From: Siphonodentalium dalli
Lineage: Eukaryota; Mollusca; Scaphopoda; Gadilida; Siphonodentaliidae
Direction of reading: 5' to 3'
Length of the DNA: 64,000 nucleotides
NCBI GenBank assembly: GCA_032622095.1
Contig: CP136066.1
Span: forward strand, 169,642,664 to 169,706,663
A program made the position numbers and the translations under genes. Below are positions 1 to 13,187 of the stretch, piece by piece. Below the pieces are notes generated by a model. That model searched no databases and was not told the origin of the DNA. It saw only the letters and a program-made list of their open reading frames with translations. Positions within the stretch are counted from its first letter, which is position 1, and the number at the start of each line of letters is the position of its first letter.

Positions 1-1376
1 AAAGTTGTAAATGTTATGCCTCACACAACATTGTTGGACAGTTTACACAACATACTGGTTGAAATTGTTTTCACTGCTTGATTGTCCAACCAATTTTTTT
101 TCTAAATTTAGTCAAAATTGTTGTCTGAAATTGCTATCAGTTGGAAATGTGTGCAACCTTTGTGGGTGTGATGTTGGAAATTTCCAACAGCTGGAACATC
201 CCAATAGTGGGTGAAAATGGATTTGTGTGAACATTAGATTCAGATCGGGTTCAATGAGGGTTACATTTTGGAACTTTCGACTTTGACACTCCATCCATCG
301 GAGACCCTCTATAGTCGCGTACCTGATTACTTTCATTGACTTCTGCTTATAGGTACATGTATCCTTACTTGAGAAAGGCCGTGTATATTAGTTTCAGCAG
401 TCTTGTCGAGGGATCAACAGTATTGTTTATTGCGCCGTGCATACAAAACCCAGAGGCCGTCAAGTCAGAATTATTGTACACACGATGATAATACAATATT
501 GGTAATATCTTGCAATAGATGGCTTTGCAAATCGTCATAGATAAAAGGTTTAAGAATGCTTCGATTTGAAAACAAACAACTCCACTCGTCACTAAGCCCA
601 GATAATTCAAGTTTAAAATGTTGTCAACAAACGCACTGTGCTTTGTACACAACATTTACTGTTTCGCTTGTTCTTCGCAACTAACTAGTATCGATGCCTC
701 CTCGTGTTGGCACGGGGTAGGACACGTTCACCGCCCCATTGTGAGGGCTAAGAGTCCCAACATGTCGCACATTGTCTACCGTAAGTAGGATTCCTAGTGC
801 ATGGTACAAGGGCTGTCGTATAGCGCGAGGCATCAGCTGGACGACACTCGGGTACGACTTTGCTGACGGCCCACGTCGGCCCTCGATCGCTTTCAGACGG
901 TCGGTTGAGATGACCCGGTTGAATCGCAGTGTTTCATAATAAATTACTGTTAGCTGGTGTATGTTGTTCTGGTGTTTGCAGTTGTGTTTCTGTTTATTCA
1001 TGTTTATGCATACAAACAATATTTTGTGTCGTCTCATGATTCTTTCGAATTTCGTTTTAATGACGGTGATTGATCTAATATAGTTCTGTTCACGCTTGTC
1101 AAAATGTGAAGATGTACAGTTGGTCCGACCATAAGTAGAAGGGTAGCCTAAAGCGACTGTTGTGCTAGTTGCCGACTATGGGCTTGTCATACTTGGGCAA
1201 CTCAAATAATAAACACCATGATGATTAGCCAAGTTCCAGAGATGTATATCATCAGTACTTGGTCCTTAGCTTCGATTCAATAGTCCAGAAACCTTACCTT
1301 TGTTATTAACAAAACGCTGCAAAGTATAGCTGAACAGTCTAAATATGTCAAGCCAACCGAGAGTTTTTCAGTAATT

Positions 1377-1438
<62 letters not shown>

Positions 1439-2456
1439 CTTGACTGTTCGAAGATAGTTCAATATGACGCTGTTCGCCAGTCAACAATCCCTTGCACAAA
1501 CACATGTGCTGGTTACCAATCACAATATCTTGACTAGTAGCAGGACTGTGTTGAGAACCTGCGATATCGTTTATTCGTCTGGGTCTGGGAAAGGCTGCAC
1601 TGGCTCCACTTGGAGATACACATATACACAGAATGTCCAGAACCAATTGATCGTACATGTAAATGGTGATATTATGAAGCTACGTTCTAGCCTTCAATCA
1701 GTCTCAAAACGCGCCGGAGTTTTTTTTTGAAGGTGGGATGCATGGAACTACAAATGATTACATTACTTGCTCACAACATAATAAGTGATCACACTGGCTT
1801 GTGAACACTTGGCAATGGATAATTCATGTCCCATTTGGGAGTATGAATTAAAGAAAATCACACTAAGGCCGAGAAACAACTTCGTATACACACGCTCGGA
1901 CAATTGCTGGACATTAATCGTCATCTGGACATCTCATATTGTCTGCGGTTGTATACAATGTATATCCACAAGTAAACGCGTTGATGCCAGCACTCAGGCG
2001 GAGAGTCAGATGTTTGTGGTCTTCGTATCATATGCGACTCAAATGATAGAGGGTTGACGAACCTAGATCACAGTAAATTGGCATGTCATGCTCAATAAGT
2101 TTGCAAGGCACCAAACAGTTTGTGCGGGTTGAAGCTTCCGGTTGGGCGAGAGACGACATTCATGGTGAACACCTGACTGTCAACTTGATGCATTGACAAA
2201 GGCCCACGGCGGATGTGTAAAAAATTATAGATATTGTGTCCATGCCAAATCAGACATAATCCAATTGTTATATTTTGAGTCTTGGTAAATTGAATTCAAT
2301 TATTTGCAATTAATTCCACATTTATTTCTATGCTAATGTTATGTGTTTTAGAGTATATGTTTGCATACCAGTCTGCTCTTGAATGCACATTCACGGTAAT
2401 ATATGAGGAACTGACTCAACACACGCAGTTTGATTGTTACGAGCATAATCTAGTTT
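1..2456. other. intergenic, no supported gene; (CT)n tract
   Basis: No open frame here resembles a protein family I recognise with confidence, and no exon-like segment with good splice borders was found. A (CT)n microsatellite occupies about 1379-1439. A GC-richer stretch at about 690-920 stands out from the AT-rich surroundings; its minus-strand frame contains ISTDRLK, which faintly recalls the C-terminus of Ty3/gypsy polyproteins, but that is too little to call. Confidence 0.5.
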
Positions 2457-2668
2457 ATTTTTGAAACAAGTTGATACCTTATTTGTTCGGACATACATGT
2501 ACGTAGTGGTTTTCTATGACATTCTGACCAAAGTTGCCAGTCGGAGCTGCGTGGAATACACCAGTCCATACATCTTGGAGAATCCTTCGACTGACAACTT
2601 TGGTCGAATGTTAGAGCAAACAAATATAAATTTTGACATAAATGAGGTATCAGCTTGTTTGAAAAATA
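2457..2668. mobile_element. short TIR element (MITE-like), ~212 bp
   Basis: The left end TTTTTGAAACAAGTTGATAC is mirrored by the right end GTATCAGCTTGTTTGAAAAA. An inner inverted pair, GACCAAAGTTGCCAGTCG at about 2526 and CGACTGACAACTTTGGTC at about 2597, makes most of the element fold back. TA lies on both flanks, as expected for a Tc1/mariner-type target duplication, but two bases are weak evidence. No transposase frame is present, so it would be non-autonomous. Confidence 0.55.
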
Positions 2669-3627
2669 GTGTAGCATCTGCTCGTAGCTGTCAAAATAAT
2701 ATGGAAATGTCATATCTTAGTTTATTACCATTTTTCCTCGCGTCTGGTCGCGTTTTAGACAGCCTCGGCCATTTTGAATGCGGGATACTCATCAACTCGA
2801 AACCACGTGATTCCCCACAGTGATATTTCTGACTGAAGTGGACCCGTTTCCTACTTGGTGGTTTTAATGGTACACGTGGCATTGTTTTAATCTCACTCGC
2901 TGTCTACTTTATAAACCCAGTTGTTTCACTGCAATAGTCAGTGTAAACAATATTTTATTCTCAATAACAAGTTTGTACATACATATAAAAATTTACCTAA
3001 AACACATACATTACAAAATTTTAACATGTGTGTCCCAGCATATACGAGATGAGAAAGGGATGTGACTTTAAGCTGCGTAAGCTTATATTTGTAATTTTCC
3101 CATCGGATATCCACATGGGTGATCACGGATTTATCATTAATAGCTAATTGAGTTATGTTTTGACTGCCAATTATTAATTGACATAATAGCTTCCTGCCTA
3201 TCCACCTCCTCGGTGCCTATACAGCCACTACAATAGTTATTGACTACCTGGATCCCATTAAGCGCTCCCTGTTTCTGTTCTCATAGTGGTGCTATGTCAT
3301 TGTGGCTGAATCGACCTTAGACCCCCATTATCATCCACTATTATTGATATTCAACTTAATTATAGAGACCGAATAGGCTCCACGAATAGACCATTCTATA
3401 TAAAACAACACATTGTTGAGGCGTGTTTCTCTTGTAAGACATGGTAATGTTATTCTTTTTCACGCTAGGCTCATTTATAAAAAAGATAACTAATTATATT
3501 TCGTATCGAATGACCCAAACCCGAATGTATCCTTAAAATATGAGTCACATCAAGCAATAACAACCCGATTTCACCTCACAATTTCCCCATGAAGCTGTGA
3601 TAATTATGGAACCACAGTCGATATCAT

Positions 3628-3879
3628 TTAACCCTTTCTATACAAAATACTCATTGACGAGTAGTTCCCAAAAGGAAATGTTAAGATAATAAGTTTAAGA
3701 ATCGTTTGTTGAACTTGTTATCCGAACATTTCCCTCCAATGCATACGAATCATTCTAATATTGTATTATTTGTTTTGTCTCGCTGTCGTCTGCTTTTGTT
3801 ATCTGAACACCCCTCTAAATGAAGAGGCCATTTTCTTTAACCCAAATGGGAGAATTCCGTTCAGTATAGAAAGGGTTAA
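3628..3879. mobile_element. TTAA-flanked MITE, TIR CCCTTTCTATAC
   Basis: The element begins TTAACCCTTTCTATAC and ends GTATAGAAAGGGTTAA, so TTAA duplicates flank a 12-base perfect terminal inverted repeat. TTAA targets and CCCT-type termini are known for piggyBac-like transposons. There is no coding capacity. A relative lies at 23801-24022 and inverted fragments at about 16740-16860. Confidence 0.65.
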
Positions 3880-4284
3880 GATGTTCCAGGGGTTGCGTAC
3901 ACTACAATCTTCAATCGAATGTCACCATAGATACGACTCTCGAAGTACAACTAGAAGTAAACAATCATTCCGCAGACATTCATACACACAACAATGCTGA
4001 CTGTGCATGTGCTCATTAAAACCCATGGAGCAATCCACACATACAAATCAATGGGATGCTCCTTAGCCATCTATAATAATACATTTACCTTTCTTAGTCT
4101 ACGTCTATTTATATGATACACAGTACTATGTGCTTATACACTATATACCATAACCATTATTATAATTATATAGCATTATTGGTGACGAAAGGCCGACGCG
4201 TGAATGTGTGCAGTTGTGTGTAGTTGCACGTGTCACCTAGACATGTGTGGCCAGTGCATGTGCTGTATCTTTGATTGCGGTGCG

Positions 4285-4740
4285 TAATCTATATATACAA
4301 AAGATCAGGATTTGTCTGTCTGTCTGTCCGGATTTTTCTCCCAGGCTGCTGCTCCGATTTCAACCAAAGTTGGTGTGGGGACTCGGGGTACCCTGACGGA
4401 GGTTGTAACGGTTATAAAATTTTGAAAAATTCCACACACCCGGACAAGTCCAATCCTGAGTTTAGTGTGCCTGTCGTTTGCAGAATGATGTCCCCAGATG
4501 GAGAATTTAGTGATGCTATCCCGCATCACCAAATTCACTCAATGAAGACCTCATTCTGCATGGCCTCATCTGCTATGGGAGACATAGACTCAGAATCCAA
4601 AATGGTGAATATTGTGATGTACATTTACACCAATTGAGAACCACGATTATGTCTCTGCCAATTTGGGGATATAGAGAAACCAAACTAAAAAAGAACTAAA
4701 ATCTATGTGAAGAAGTTTCTATAGATGACAGGCTCACTAA
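4285..4740. repeat. dispersed repeat with TCTG run and AGAATGAGGTCCCC-type family member
   Basis: A CTGTCTGTCTGTCC run at about 4313-4330 is followed by a divergent copy of a dispersed element seen more clearly at 25044-25485 and 42631-42884. Shared words include GTTTGCAGAATGATGTCCCC, TTTAGTGATGCTATCCCGC and CCTCATTCTGC. The open frame through it is incidental. Confidence 0.5.
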
Positions 4741-4839
4741 AATCAGGCTTTGACAAGTCAGTAATAAGTATTTAATGAATGTATCGACGTACAGTATTTT
4801 TCTCCCCGGCAATGGACCGGGATTTAACCAAAAACGACC

Positions 4840-6384
4840 AGACATTCATACTTCAAACCATCATGTGAATTAAAGCGACTCGCACGAGCATACCTTCATA
4901 CCTCAAACCATCATGTGAATTAAAGCTACTCACACGAGCATATCTTAAGACCTCAAACCATCATGTGAATTAAAGCGACTCACACGAGAAAACCTTCATA
5001 CTTCAAACCACCATGTGAATTAAAGCGACTCACAGGAGCATACCTTCAGACCTCAAACCATCATGTGAATTAAAGCGACTCGCACGAGCATACCATCAGA
5101 CCTCAAACCATCATGTGAATTAAAGCTGCTCGCACAAACATACCTTCAGACCTCAAACCATCATGTGAATTAAAGCTACTCGCACGAGCATAACCTTCAG
5201 ACCTCAAACCATCATGTGAATTAAAGCGACTCGCACGAGCATACCTTCAGACCTCAAACCACCATGTGAATTAAAGCGACTCGCACGAGCATACATTCAG
5301 ACCTCAAACCATCATGTGAATTAAAGCGACTCGCACATTCAGACCTCAAACCATCATGTGAATTAAAGCGACTCGCACGAGCATACATTGAGACCTCAAA
5401 CCATCATGTGAATTAAAGCGACTCGCACAAACATACCTTCAGACCTCAAACCATCATGTGAATTAAAGCGACTCGCACGAGCATACCTTCATACCTCAAA
5501 CCATCATGTGAATTAAAGCGACTCACACGAACATACCTTCAGACCTCAAACCATCATGTGAATTAAAGCGACTCACACGAACATACCTTCAGACCTCAAA
5601 CCATCATGTGAATTAAAGCGACTCGCACAAACATACCTTCAGACCTCAAACCATCATATGAATTAAGGCGACTCGCACAAACATACCTTCAGACCTCAAA
5701 CCATCATACGAATTAAAGCGACTGACACGAGCATACCTTCAGACCTCAAACCATCATGTGAATTAAAGCGACACGCACAAACATACCTTCATACTTCAAA
5801 CCACCATGTGAATTAAAGCGACTCGCACAAACATACATTCATACTTCAAACCACCATGTGAATTAAAGCGACTCGCACAAACATACCTTAAGACCTCAAA
5901 CCATCATGTGAATTAAAGCGACTCGCACAAACATACCTTAAGACCTCAAACCATCATGTGAATTAAAGCGACTCGCACAAACATACCTTAAGACCTCAAA
6001 CCATCATGTGAATTAAAGCGACTCACACGAGCATACCTTCAGACCCCAAACCACCATGTGAATTAAAGCGACTCGCACAGACATACCTTCAGGCATCAAA
6101 CCATCATGTGAATTAAAGCGACTCACACGAGCATACCTTCCGACCTCAAATCATCATGTGAATTAAAGCGACTCGCACGGACATACCTTCAGCCTCAAAT
6201 CACCATGTGAATTAAGCCGACTCGCACAATTTTAAACATACCTTAAGACCTCAAACCATCATGTGAATTAAAGCGACTCGCACCAACATACCTTCAGAGC
6301 TCAAACCATCATGTGAATTAAAGCGACTCTCACAAACATACCTTAAGACCTCAAACCATCATGTGAATTAAAGCGACTCGCACA
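4840..6384. repeat. 50-bp minisatellite, about 31 copies
   Basis: The unit contains CCTCAAACCATCATGTGAAT followed by TAAAGCGACTCGCACGAGCA. Its start recurs exactly 50 bases apart at 5051, 5101 and 5151. Copies vary at a few sites (GAGCATA versus AAACATA; ATCATG versus ACCATG), and some are shortened. No unique spacers lie between units, so this is a satellite and not a CRISPR array. Confidence 0.92.
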
Positions 6385-6399
6385 CTTCAATCCTCAACA

Positions 6400-7800
6400 T
6401 AGACATATGCTAGCCACGATCCGGTTCCTAAAAGATGCGGGTATAGAAACACGAAATACTCATATCTATACTTCATAATCCCCTTGTTGAGTCCACTTAA
6501 TGTTGGATGATATAGAAACTGATAAATCTTATACCCTAAAGCTCTTTAAAATTACTTGTTCGAGAACAAAAACGCTCTTATTTCCTGAATGTCTCGTTAT
6601 ATAGTCAATATAAACAACGCACTTAATGTCACTTCTTCGGGGGGAAAACACTATTTAATATGTTTTTAATATCTGTTTAATTTCTGACCGTATCTGTTAT
6701 GTAGTCAATATAATCATCATGTTGTATCCGTGGTCAGTTTAGTATTCAGGTTCATATAACGTAATGGTGGGTTCGATGTGCGTATACGGCGCACAATTAA
6801 GTGTCTATCTATAAATATACAGTAAAACATAAACCGTCATTAAGTTTATAGATCTGATAATGATATGCGGATCGGGTGCGTAAGGAGATACAGGCGAGGT
6901 TATATATTCTTCCTGACTGCAAGAATATTTTTGGCAATTATTGTGTTAAAGGTACTCAATCCGATTCGATGGTCCCCATATCATCAGATTACAACAACAA
7001 CAACGTTTTTTAAAATGCCGCTCCAGTTATCAAAATCGATTAATTGCCAAAAAAATTAATGCTAACCACAATCAATTATTGTATAAAATTGTCCAAAACA
7101 AGTTATTTATCAACATTTTGTTCAACGAAATATTGCCGGTTTGTCAAATATCAGACAAATTAGAGTTATCCATCTTCGTCCGCAATTTGGTCCGAGACCG
7201 TCTTCTCGTCGACCTTTTACTGGGCCACTAAATGCTATCGGTGGGGAAAATAATATATTTAAAAAATCGATATCTGATCACTCTGAACTTTGATGGGTGT
7301 GTTCCTCGACCCGAATCAAATATTTTTTACCACCAAAGCCAAGAAAATAGTGATTTGCGAGCGTTAATTCGGATTATGCATCTTTAATTGTGAAAAATAA
7401 TTTTCAAAGTGTGTCAAGACTGTGTCTCACACAAAAGTATCGAGGTATCAGAATTGGGTTGCGTTATAGACAGTCTCCCCGTTGCTATAGATACTGAACA
7501 ATCGCACTGATTATTTGGGCACATGCTGCGATTTCTTTTGACGAATCTGTTTCGTTCCGGAAGAGCGAGTCCTGATTCATTGCTGGTTTTTATTTCAATT
7601 TATATCTTTAATTTGAAATAGTGCTAGCCTTTCGAATGGCGTATAATATTCACTGTGTCGCCCCGTAGAACACGATGACATCGTGTTTATATAACTACAT
7701 CTATTACTCGGGGAAGCCACGTGTTACCAGGAAGCTGTTCCGCGCAATTGTAAATCAGTTTGCTTTCTTAAATACCTCAACAAAGCAGATTTTTCGCATT
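6400..7800. other. intergenic; copy of a (CAA)n-containing dispersed repeat
   Basis: No gene is seen. Positions 6948-7140 carry a dispersed repeat with landmarks CAATCCGATTCGATGGTCCC, (CAA)n, CAGTTATCAAAATCGATTAA and TGCTAACCACAATCAA. Diverged copies occur at about 12498-12895 and 26035-26250, and inverted at about 20070-20275. The rest is AT-rich sequence with nothing recognisable. Confidence 0.45.
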
Positions 7801-9480
7801 AAATTACACACAGCAATCCATGCGTATCAATAGGACACTCCTTGTCCCGACTCACTTCCTGGATGCTATTGAAAACTGAACACCCGCAACGAACCTTAAC
7901 TCTACATTATAGTCGTCAGTGAACATCCGCAACGAACCTTAACTATACATTATAGTCGTTGAGCCTCAAATTAAATCAGAGAATAGCACATATTTAAAAG
8001 CGTAGGTCGGTATTCCATGTACTCTTACACACAATAAAGCTGTTGGTGTTCATCAAATTCAACTTAGCAACCCAGGCATATCAAATCGATGGATGTTCCT
8101 TCTCCCGATCCACTTCCTGGATGCTATAGAAAACTGAGAACCTTTTACTCTACTTTTTAGTCGTCAGACCTCAATTATATTTGATAATTGATCGTGGGTG
8201 TCGTATTATGTGAGTCATATTAGGTCGATCAGTACATGCAACGTAATAAATGGATACCACATGTCTCGGGACGACTTATATAAGTAATGCACTTTGAAGC
8301 ACGTGTCGGTCAAACTAAAAGGCAGAGTTCAATCCCCTGGTACGCTGGACTGAACACTGCCGCAATGTACACATGATGTGAGGAAATCACTCATTTGTTA
8401 TTTTAGGTTTTTGTCCTTTACTTTATTCTGCGTTATTCCGAGAAACAGAACTGTTCATATTCATTTGAAAATTGGCCAGATCAAGCCAGACAAAACACTT
8501 AACTACAAAAATGCTATATTTAATTATGAAAATATACACGATGGCAGCGTAACGAGGGGACTCTGTATTACAGCTTGATGGACGCCATAATATAGAAACA
8601 CGAGTCTAAACTGTTCTTCTTCACGGAAGAATAAAGAGCGTTCATTGTTAGTTTATTTCTGATATAGTACAACCAAAGACGTTCTTATTGTATTCTTGAT
8701 ATGGTACAAATAAAGAGCGTTCCTTGTTAGTTTATTCCTGATATGGTACAAATAAAGAGCGCTTCTCTAACTTGCTCAGAGTATGTCAAGTCTGTAGATC
8801 GGTATTTCGTGTCTTCCTTCAAACAACAATGCTGGTTGTTCCCGATCAACTTCATGGATTCTGTTTTACAATTTTTATTTGGCTTTTTGTCTTTTGTCTG
8901 TTATTATACAATTAATTCTGCATTATTCTGAGAAACTGATCTGTCCGTATTCATAAATTCGTAAATTGGCCGGATAAAAAAAGAGATTACCTTACATTAT
9001 GCGTACGTGACGGCAGTAGTCAGGTCAGCGTTGCGAGTGAGCTGAACCCTGCCACGCAGATTGATCAAATCGATTGATGTTCCAGCTCCGAACACTTCCG
9101 GTATGCTATAGAAAACGTAGTGCCCGTAACGAATCTTAATTCATATCATAGTCGTTAGATATTAATTTAAGTCTTATAATTGCACATCTGTTTGTGTCGG
9201 TATTTAGTTTGTTACACACAACAAAGACGTTTATCAAATTCCACCTAGCATTCCATACAAGTATATCAAATCGATGGATGTTCCTTTTCTCGATCCACTT
9301 CCTGATTGAAAAAGATAAGTTGTCACCCGTAACGAACGGTAACTCGACATATAATCGGTAGACCTCATATTAAATCTGACCACTGCACGTATGTTTCGTG
9401 CTCTGGTTGTCAATACAACACATGCCTCGAAAACATTGACACAAGTAATATAGTGTAAAGGCATATTATGCGCTTATCTT
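7800..9480. repeat. diverged, irregularly spaced repeat block
   Basis: A module with GATGTTCC, CACTTCCTGGATGCTAT, GAAAACT and CGTAACGAA recurs at about 7813, 8087, 9073 and 9270. Short tandem duplications sit inside: ATCCGCAACGAACCTTAACT-type units at 7870-7960, and three ~50-bp units with AATAAAGAGCGTTC at about 8627-8765. The open frames across it are short and not conserved-looking. I see no gene. Confidence 0.5.
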
Positions 9481-9496
9481 GGTGAATTCGACTGTT

Positions 9497-9905
9497 TACA
9501 GATGTTCTATATCTTCCTAAATACATTTTATATAGTTTCCGTGGTATAAACTAATAAATAATAGTAAAATACACCAGTCCGGAAACGCGTCTACTAATTA
9601 ATACTGATTGTTTATGTTATTTTATTACATATTTTCTTATATAATACGATAATAAATTGGGACATTTTTTTCGTTACAATTTTTATAATCGGGTAGAGAG
9701 TTATCTCGCATGCTACGATCCGAACGAACGCGATCCGTAAAATGTCAAAAACTGATTGTATGTATATTATACCAGAAAATTAAAAAAAAAAATCAATAAT
9801 AATTGATAGAGGCGTTTCCGGACCTTGTCTGCGATTCATATTTATTATTTTATACCAAAGAAACTATATACAACTTGTTATGGGAAGAGATAGACCATCA
9901 TTAAT
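9497..9905. mobile_element. foldback/TIR element, ~410 bp
   Basis: The arms are inverted complements. TATAGTTTCCGTGGTATAAA near 9531 mirrors TTTATACCAAAGAAACTATA near 9865, GTCCGGAAACGC near 9577 mirrors GCGTTTCCGGAC near 9812, and the outermost TCTATATCTTCC mirrors GGAAGAGATAGA. A related element with the same internal words is at 20706-21232. It has no coding capacity. Confidence 0.65.
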
Positions 9906-10104
9906 ATGCAGGTATCGGCCTCATTCAACACGATTATAGTACACTATATAAAGAGTGTGCGATAAGCAAAACACTCGCCGCCATGGTGGGGGCGGGGGGG
10001 GCTCTTTGCGCACCGTTCGTTTAGTGTGTCACTGGTGCACATGGACTTCATTTGGATATCGAAAATAGCTGCCTCATGTACTGTTGGATATTTCCTTCCC
10101 ATGC

Positions 10105-10625
10105 ATCACTAACTCAAGATACGTTCAGAAAACTTTATGCCACTATGGTCCGACCAGTTCTGGAATACTGCAATATTGCTTGGGACCCTATTTAAAATAG
10201 CAGTGTGTGAAGCTTAAATAGTTGCGGCACAGGACAACACAGATGATTTCACAAATAAACAAACTACGTTATCGTTAACGGATGATACAACTTAACTTGA
10301 TGTCTGTGAAGTATAGACGATTCAGATGGGACACCATACAAACTTCTCTGTGTGTTAACCATTGGTATAACTTGGACAGTTGCCAGCATTTTCAGAAGAC
10401 ACTTTACAACATAACAAGAGGTTGATCACAAACTGCAAATGCGCCTATCAGAGAAGAATGTGGGAAAATATTTGTTTTCAAGCAGCCGGTGATCAAGCAC
10501 TGGAATAATTTATCAGATTTCATTGTTCCAACCAAATCCCCAGAAGAGTTCAAAACATTAGCTGACTCATTATATCACGATTTGAGATACAACTTCAAAA
10601 TAAAAACAAAAACAATTATCCATTA
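10105..10625 (+). pseudogene. decayed LINE reverse-transcriptase C-terminal fragment
   Basis: Conceptual translation in changing frames gives RKLYATMVRPVLEYCNIAWD, the region just after the RT palm in jockey/CR1-type non-LTR retrotransposons. It is followed by KYRRFRWDTIQTS and, near 10470-10600, VIKHWNNLSDFIVPTKSPEE, which is the usual thumb-to-C-terminus signature. In-frame stops and frameshifts interrupt it, for example TAA directly after AWDPI. The fragment lacks the catalytic core and endonuclease, so it is a dead relic in intergenic DNA upstream of the receptor gene. Confidence 0.75.
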
Positions 10626-10699
10626 TATGTGACATGTGAACATTGAAAGCATTGTAAAATTGTCGGAACTAAAAGTCAATGGACTTGTTCGGGAATAAA

Positions 10700-13180
10700 T
10701 AATATTGATATTGATAGAGTGGTATACGCTGCCTGCTTGTGTTTGATGTTAGAATGTAGAAGTTTATAAAGCTAAGCCTCCTAAATGACCCTATAGGCGA
10801 CGTGTTTGAACAATTATAGCACAGCCAATATCCAGATCAATTCTAGCGTTATCTATAATCCCCATACGATAGTACAATTGCAAGCAGACTGGAAACCAAT
10901 ACTATAACAATAGATTAACTGATTAGTGGGCATTGCATTATATTGAAGATCTACAATGCATAACGTTTTATATGTAAGTGCATGGGTGTCTGCCCAGGCT
11001 ACAAAATGACAGGTTTAACGAAAATGACACATGGCCCATCACAGGAAGGACAATAACAAGCCAGAATGAATGCTTTCTGTTTGTCAACTTAGGTTAATTA
11101 AGTAAACCATATCATTGATCTACACAATGAAGGTGGTACATATACATCTGTGGATTCCGTCAGAAAGGGGATTACATATATACGAGGGAGTACATACGAT
11201 GACAACATGTTATTTTTAGTGGACCCAGGACAATGAGGCACCCCCATATATGATAACTAATGTGGGCACAATAAAACAAGAGGCTAATGTTATACTGACC
11301 AAGGTCCAAATTTATCGCAGGCACGCTGAAATGTTACTCGTTCGCATGACATGCATTTCGAAGAGGTCAGCAAAATCTCGAAGCGGTTTAATTGAATTTT
11401 GATCATTGTTTTAGAACGTATCGTCCGAATAAATGAATGTATTTATGATAAAAGAAATTTTGACAAATTAAAAATTGATTGTCGAAGGAGTTGAAATTAA
11501 TGCTAAATTGCTCCAAATATATAGAATCATCAAGAGTTGCAGGTAGCATTCTCAACGGCTCGGCCAATTCCGCGAAATAGCCTACATGTGTATTTCATAA
11601 ATGAAACCATATTCGCGCAATACTGTAATGCACGGCTCTGGTAACAAGGTAATGACGTGCACTCGTTGATGCATATATGTCAACGGAGCATAATTTAATC
11701 ACTGCATGACAGTACCAATCTTCATCATACGTTACATAGTAATAAATAGTAATAAAAAGCAATACTCAGTTCAAGTTTAGCAGAGGAGTCCCCCAGTCAA
11801 CAGACGTATTCCCCGCTACTATGCACATGCTCAATTACAGGAGTGATATAGTCCAGTGAAAGAGGTTATTTCCGAGTACCTTCACACACACACACACACA
11901 CACCCATACCGGTGTACCCAACAAAGCGAGGTACTTTCTTTAGAAATTGAAACAATACCGTCATAGCGAGGTACCGCGTTATTTCGTAAAATATCCAAAT
12001 AAGGAGGGCACCTTTAACGAAATAACGGGAATTTTTGTAACGCATGCGCAGTAGCATTTCCGCCTAGTGCGGACGAAAAATTTTCAAACATTTCACAAAA
12101 TACAAATTTCCGTCCCCTTAAGAGAAAAAATTGTTAAAATAGTGAGGTACTTTTGGTTACTATATAAAGTACCTCGGTATGTAAGGTAAACCAACGCACC
12201 CACACACACCCTCACACCCCCCCCCCCCCACACACACACCCCACACACACACACACACACCCCCCTCACACACACACTTTTCTGGCTAATCTTCATGACG
12301 TTTGCTTTCTATATTCCACACGTGTGTGTGTGTGTGTGAATAATTCTGGAATGACAGAATATGTATATTTAATTTTGTTATTGCTTATTGTGGTAATGAA
12401 ATGCCACGAGTTGTTGCTCGATTGATTGTCGTATGTTTGCCGGATAATTTCGGCAGATTTCAGTTATATTATATTACACACTTCGTACATGTATTTAAAG
12501 GTACACCATCCGATTAGCATGTCACCTTATTATCAGCTCTCGGTGGCTTTCTTGGAAGGTGTTTCCAAATTAGGACAGATGTGTCCTATATCACGTGACT
12601 CATTTATCAGTGTAAATATGTTATTAATATATACAGTCTTATAAATGTACACATGTTAAAAGACTGAATAAAAAGTTGAAGTTGAAAGCATATACAGCCC
12701 TACACGACTGCAAAAACAGATTGGGATATAGAAAGTAAAACATACAGTACATATTCCAACAACGACAACAACAACAACATTTATCCAAAAGACACTTTAG
12801 TTATCAGAATCGATTAATTAAACGCTAACCACTGTCAACTCAAGTATAACATTTTCCATGACTTGTTATGTATCAATATATTATTCAACGCAATTTGTTA
12901 TCGAGAGTATAATTATGTCGGTCAGCTCCTCGAATATTTGCTAGCCCACCAAATATTCCAGGTGGTGAACAATAACAGATTTCAAAAATCGATATCCGAT
13001 AACTCTGAGCTTTGGTGAGTGGGTTCCTCGACTCCAATAAAATTTGTTTACCCCCCCCCCGAAGACAAATAAATAGTAACTCGGGAGAGTTAATTCGGAA
13101 TTTGGATCTTCAACGGTGAGGTATGTTCATTGTGTAAGTAGTTTATCGTATTACCAAATTACAGCACTATAAGACGAATG
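10700..13180. other. intergenic; (CA)n and C-rich tracts, no gene seen
   Basis: (CA)n runs lie at about 11882-11902 and 12196-12280, the latter mixed with C9-type runs, and a (GT)n run at about 12318-12338. Positions 12498-12895 hold a diverged copy of the (CAA)n dispersed repeat. Remaining sequence is AT-rich and unremarkable. The minus-strand frames rich in V, C and G are translations of the CA tracts. Confidence 0.5.
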
Positions 13181-13187
13181 ACCTGTT

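Noticed and set aside
681-1037. 118-codon minus-strand frame with NRVISTDRLKAIEG, possibly a Ty3/gypsy polyprotein end
   Set aside because: The similarity is a handful of residues; no integrase, RNase H or LTR is seen nearby. A protein search of this frame against retroelement polyproteins would decide.
2461-2823. 120-codon + strand frame
   Set aside because: About two thirds of it lies in the TIR element 2457-2668, and the remainder has no family resemblance.
4840-6384. Regular 50-bp repeat that might be read as a CRISPR array
   Set aside because: Units are contiguous with no unique spacers, and the window is clearly eukaryotic (spliced gene, LINEs). It is a minisatellite.
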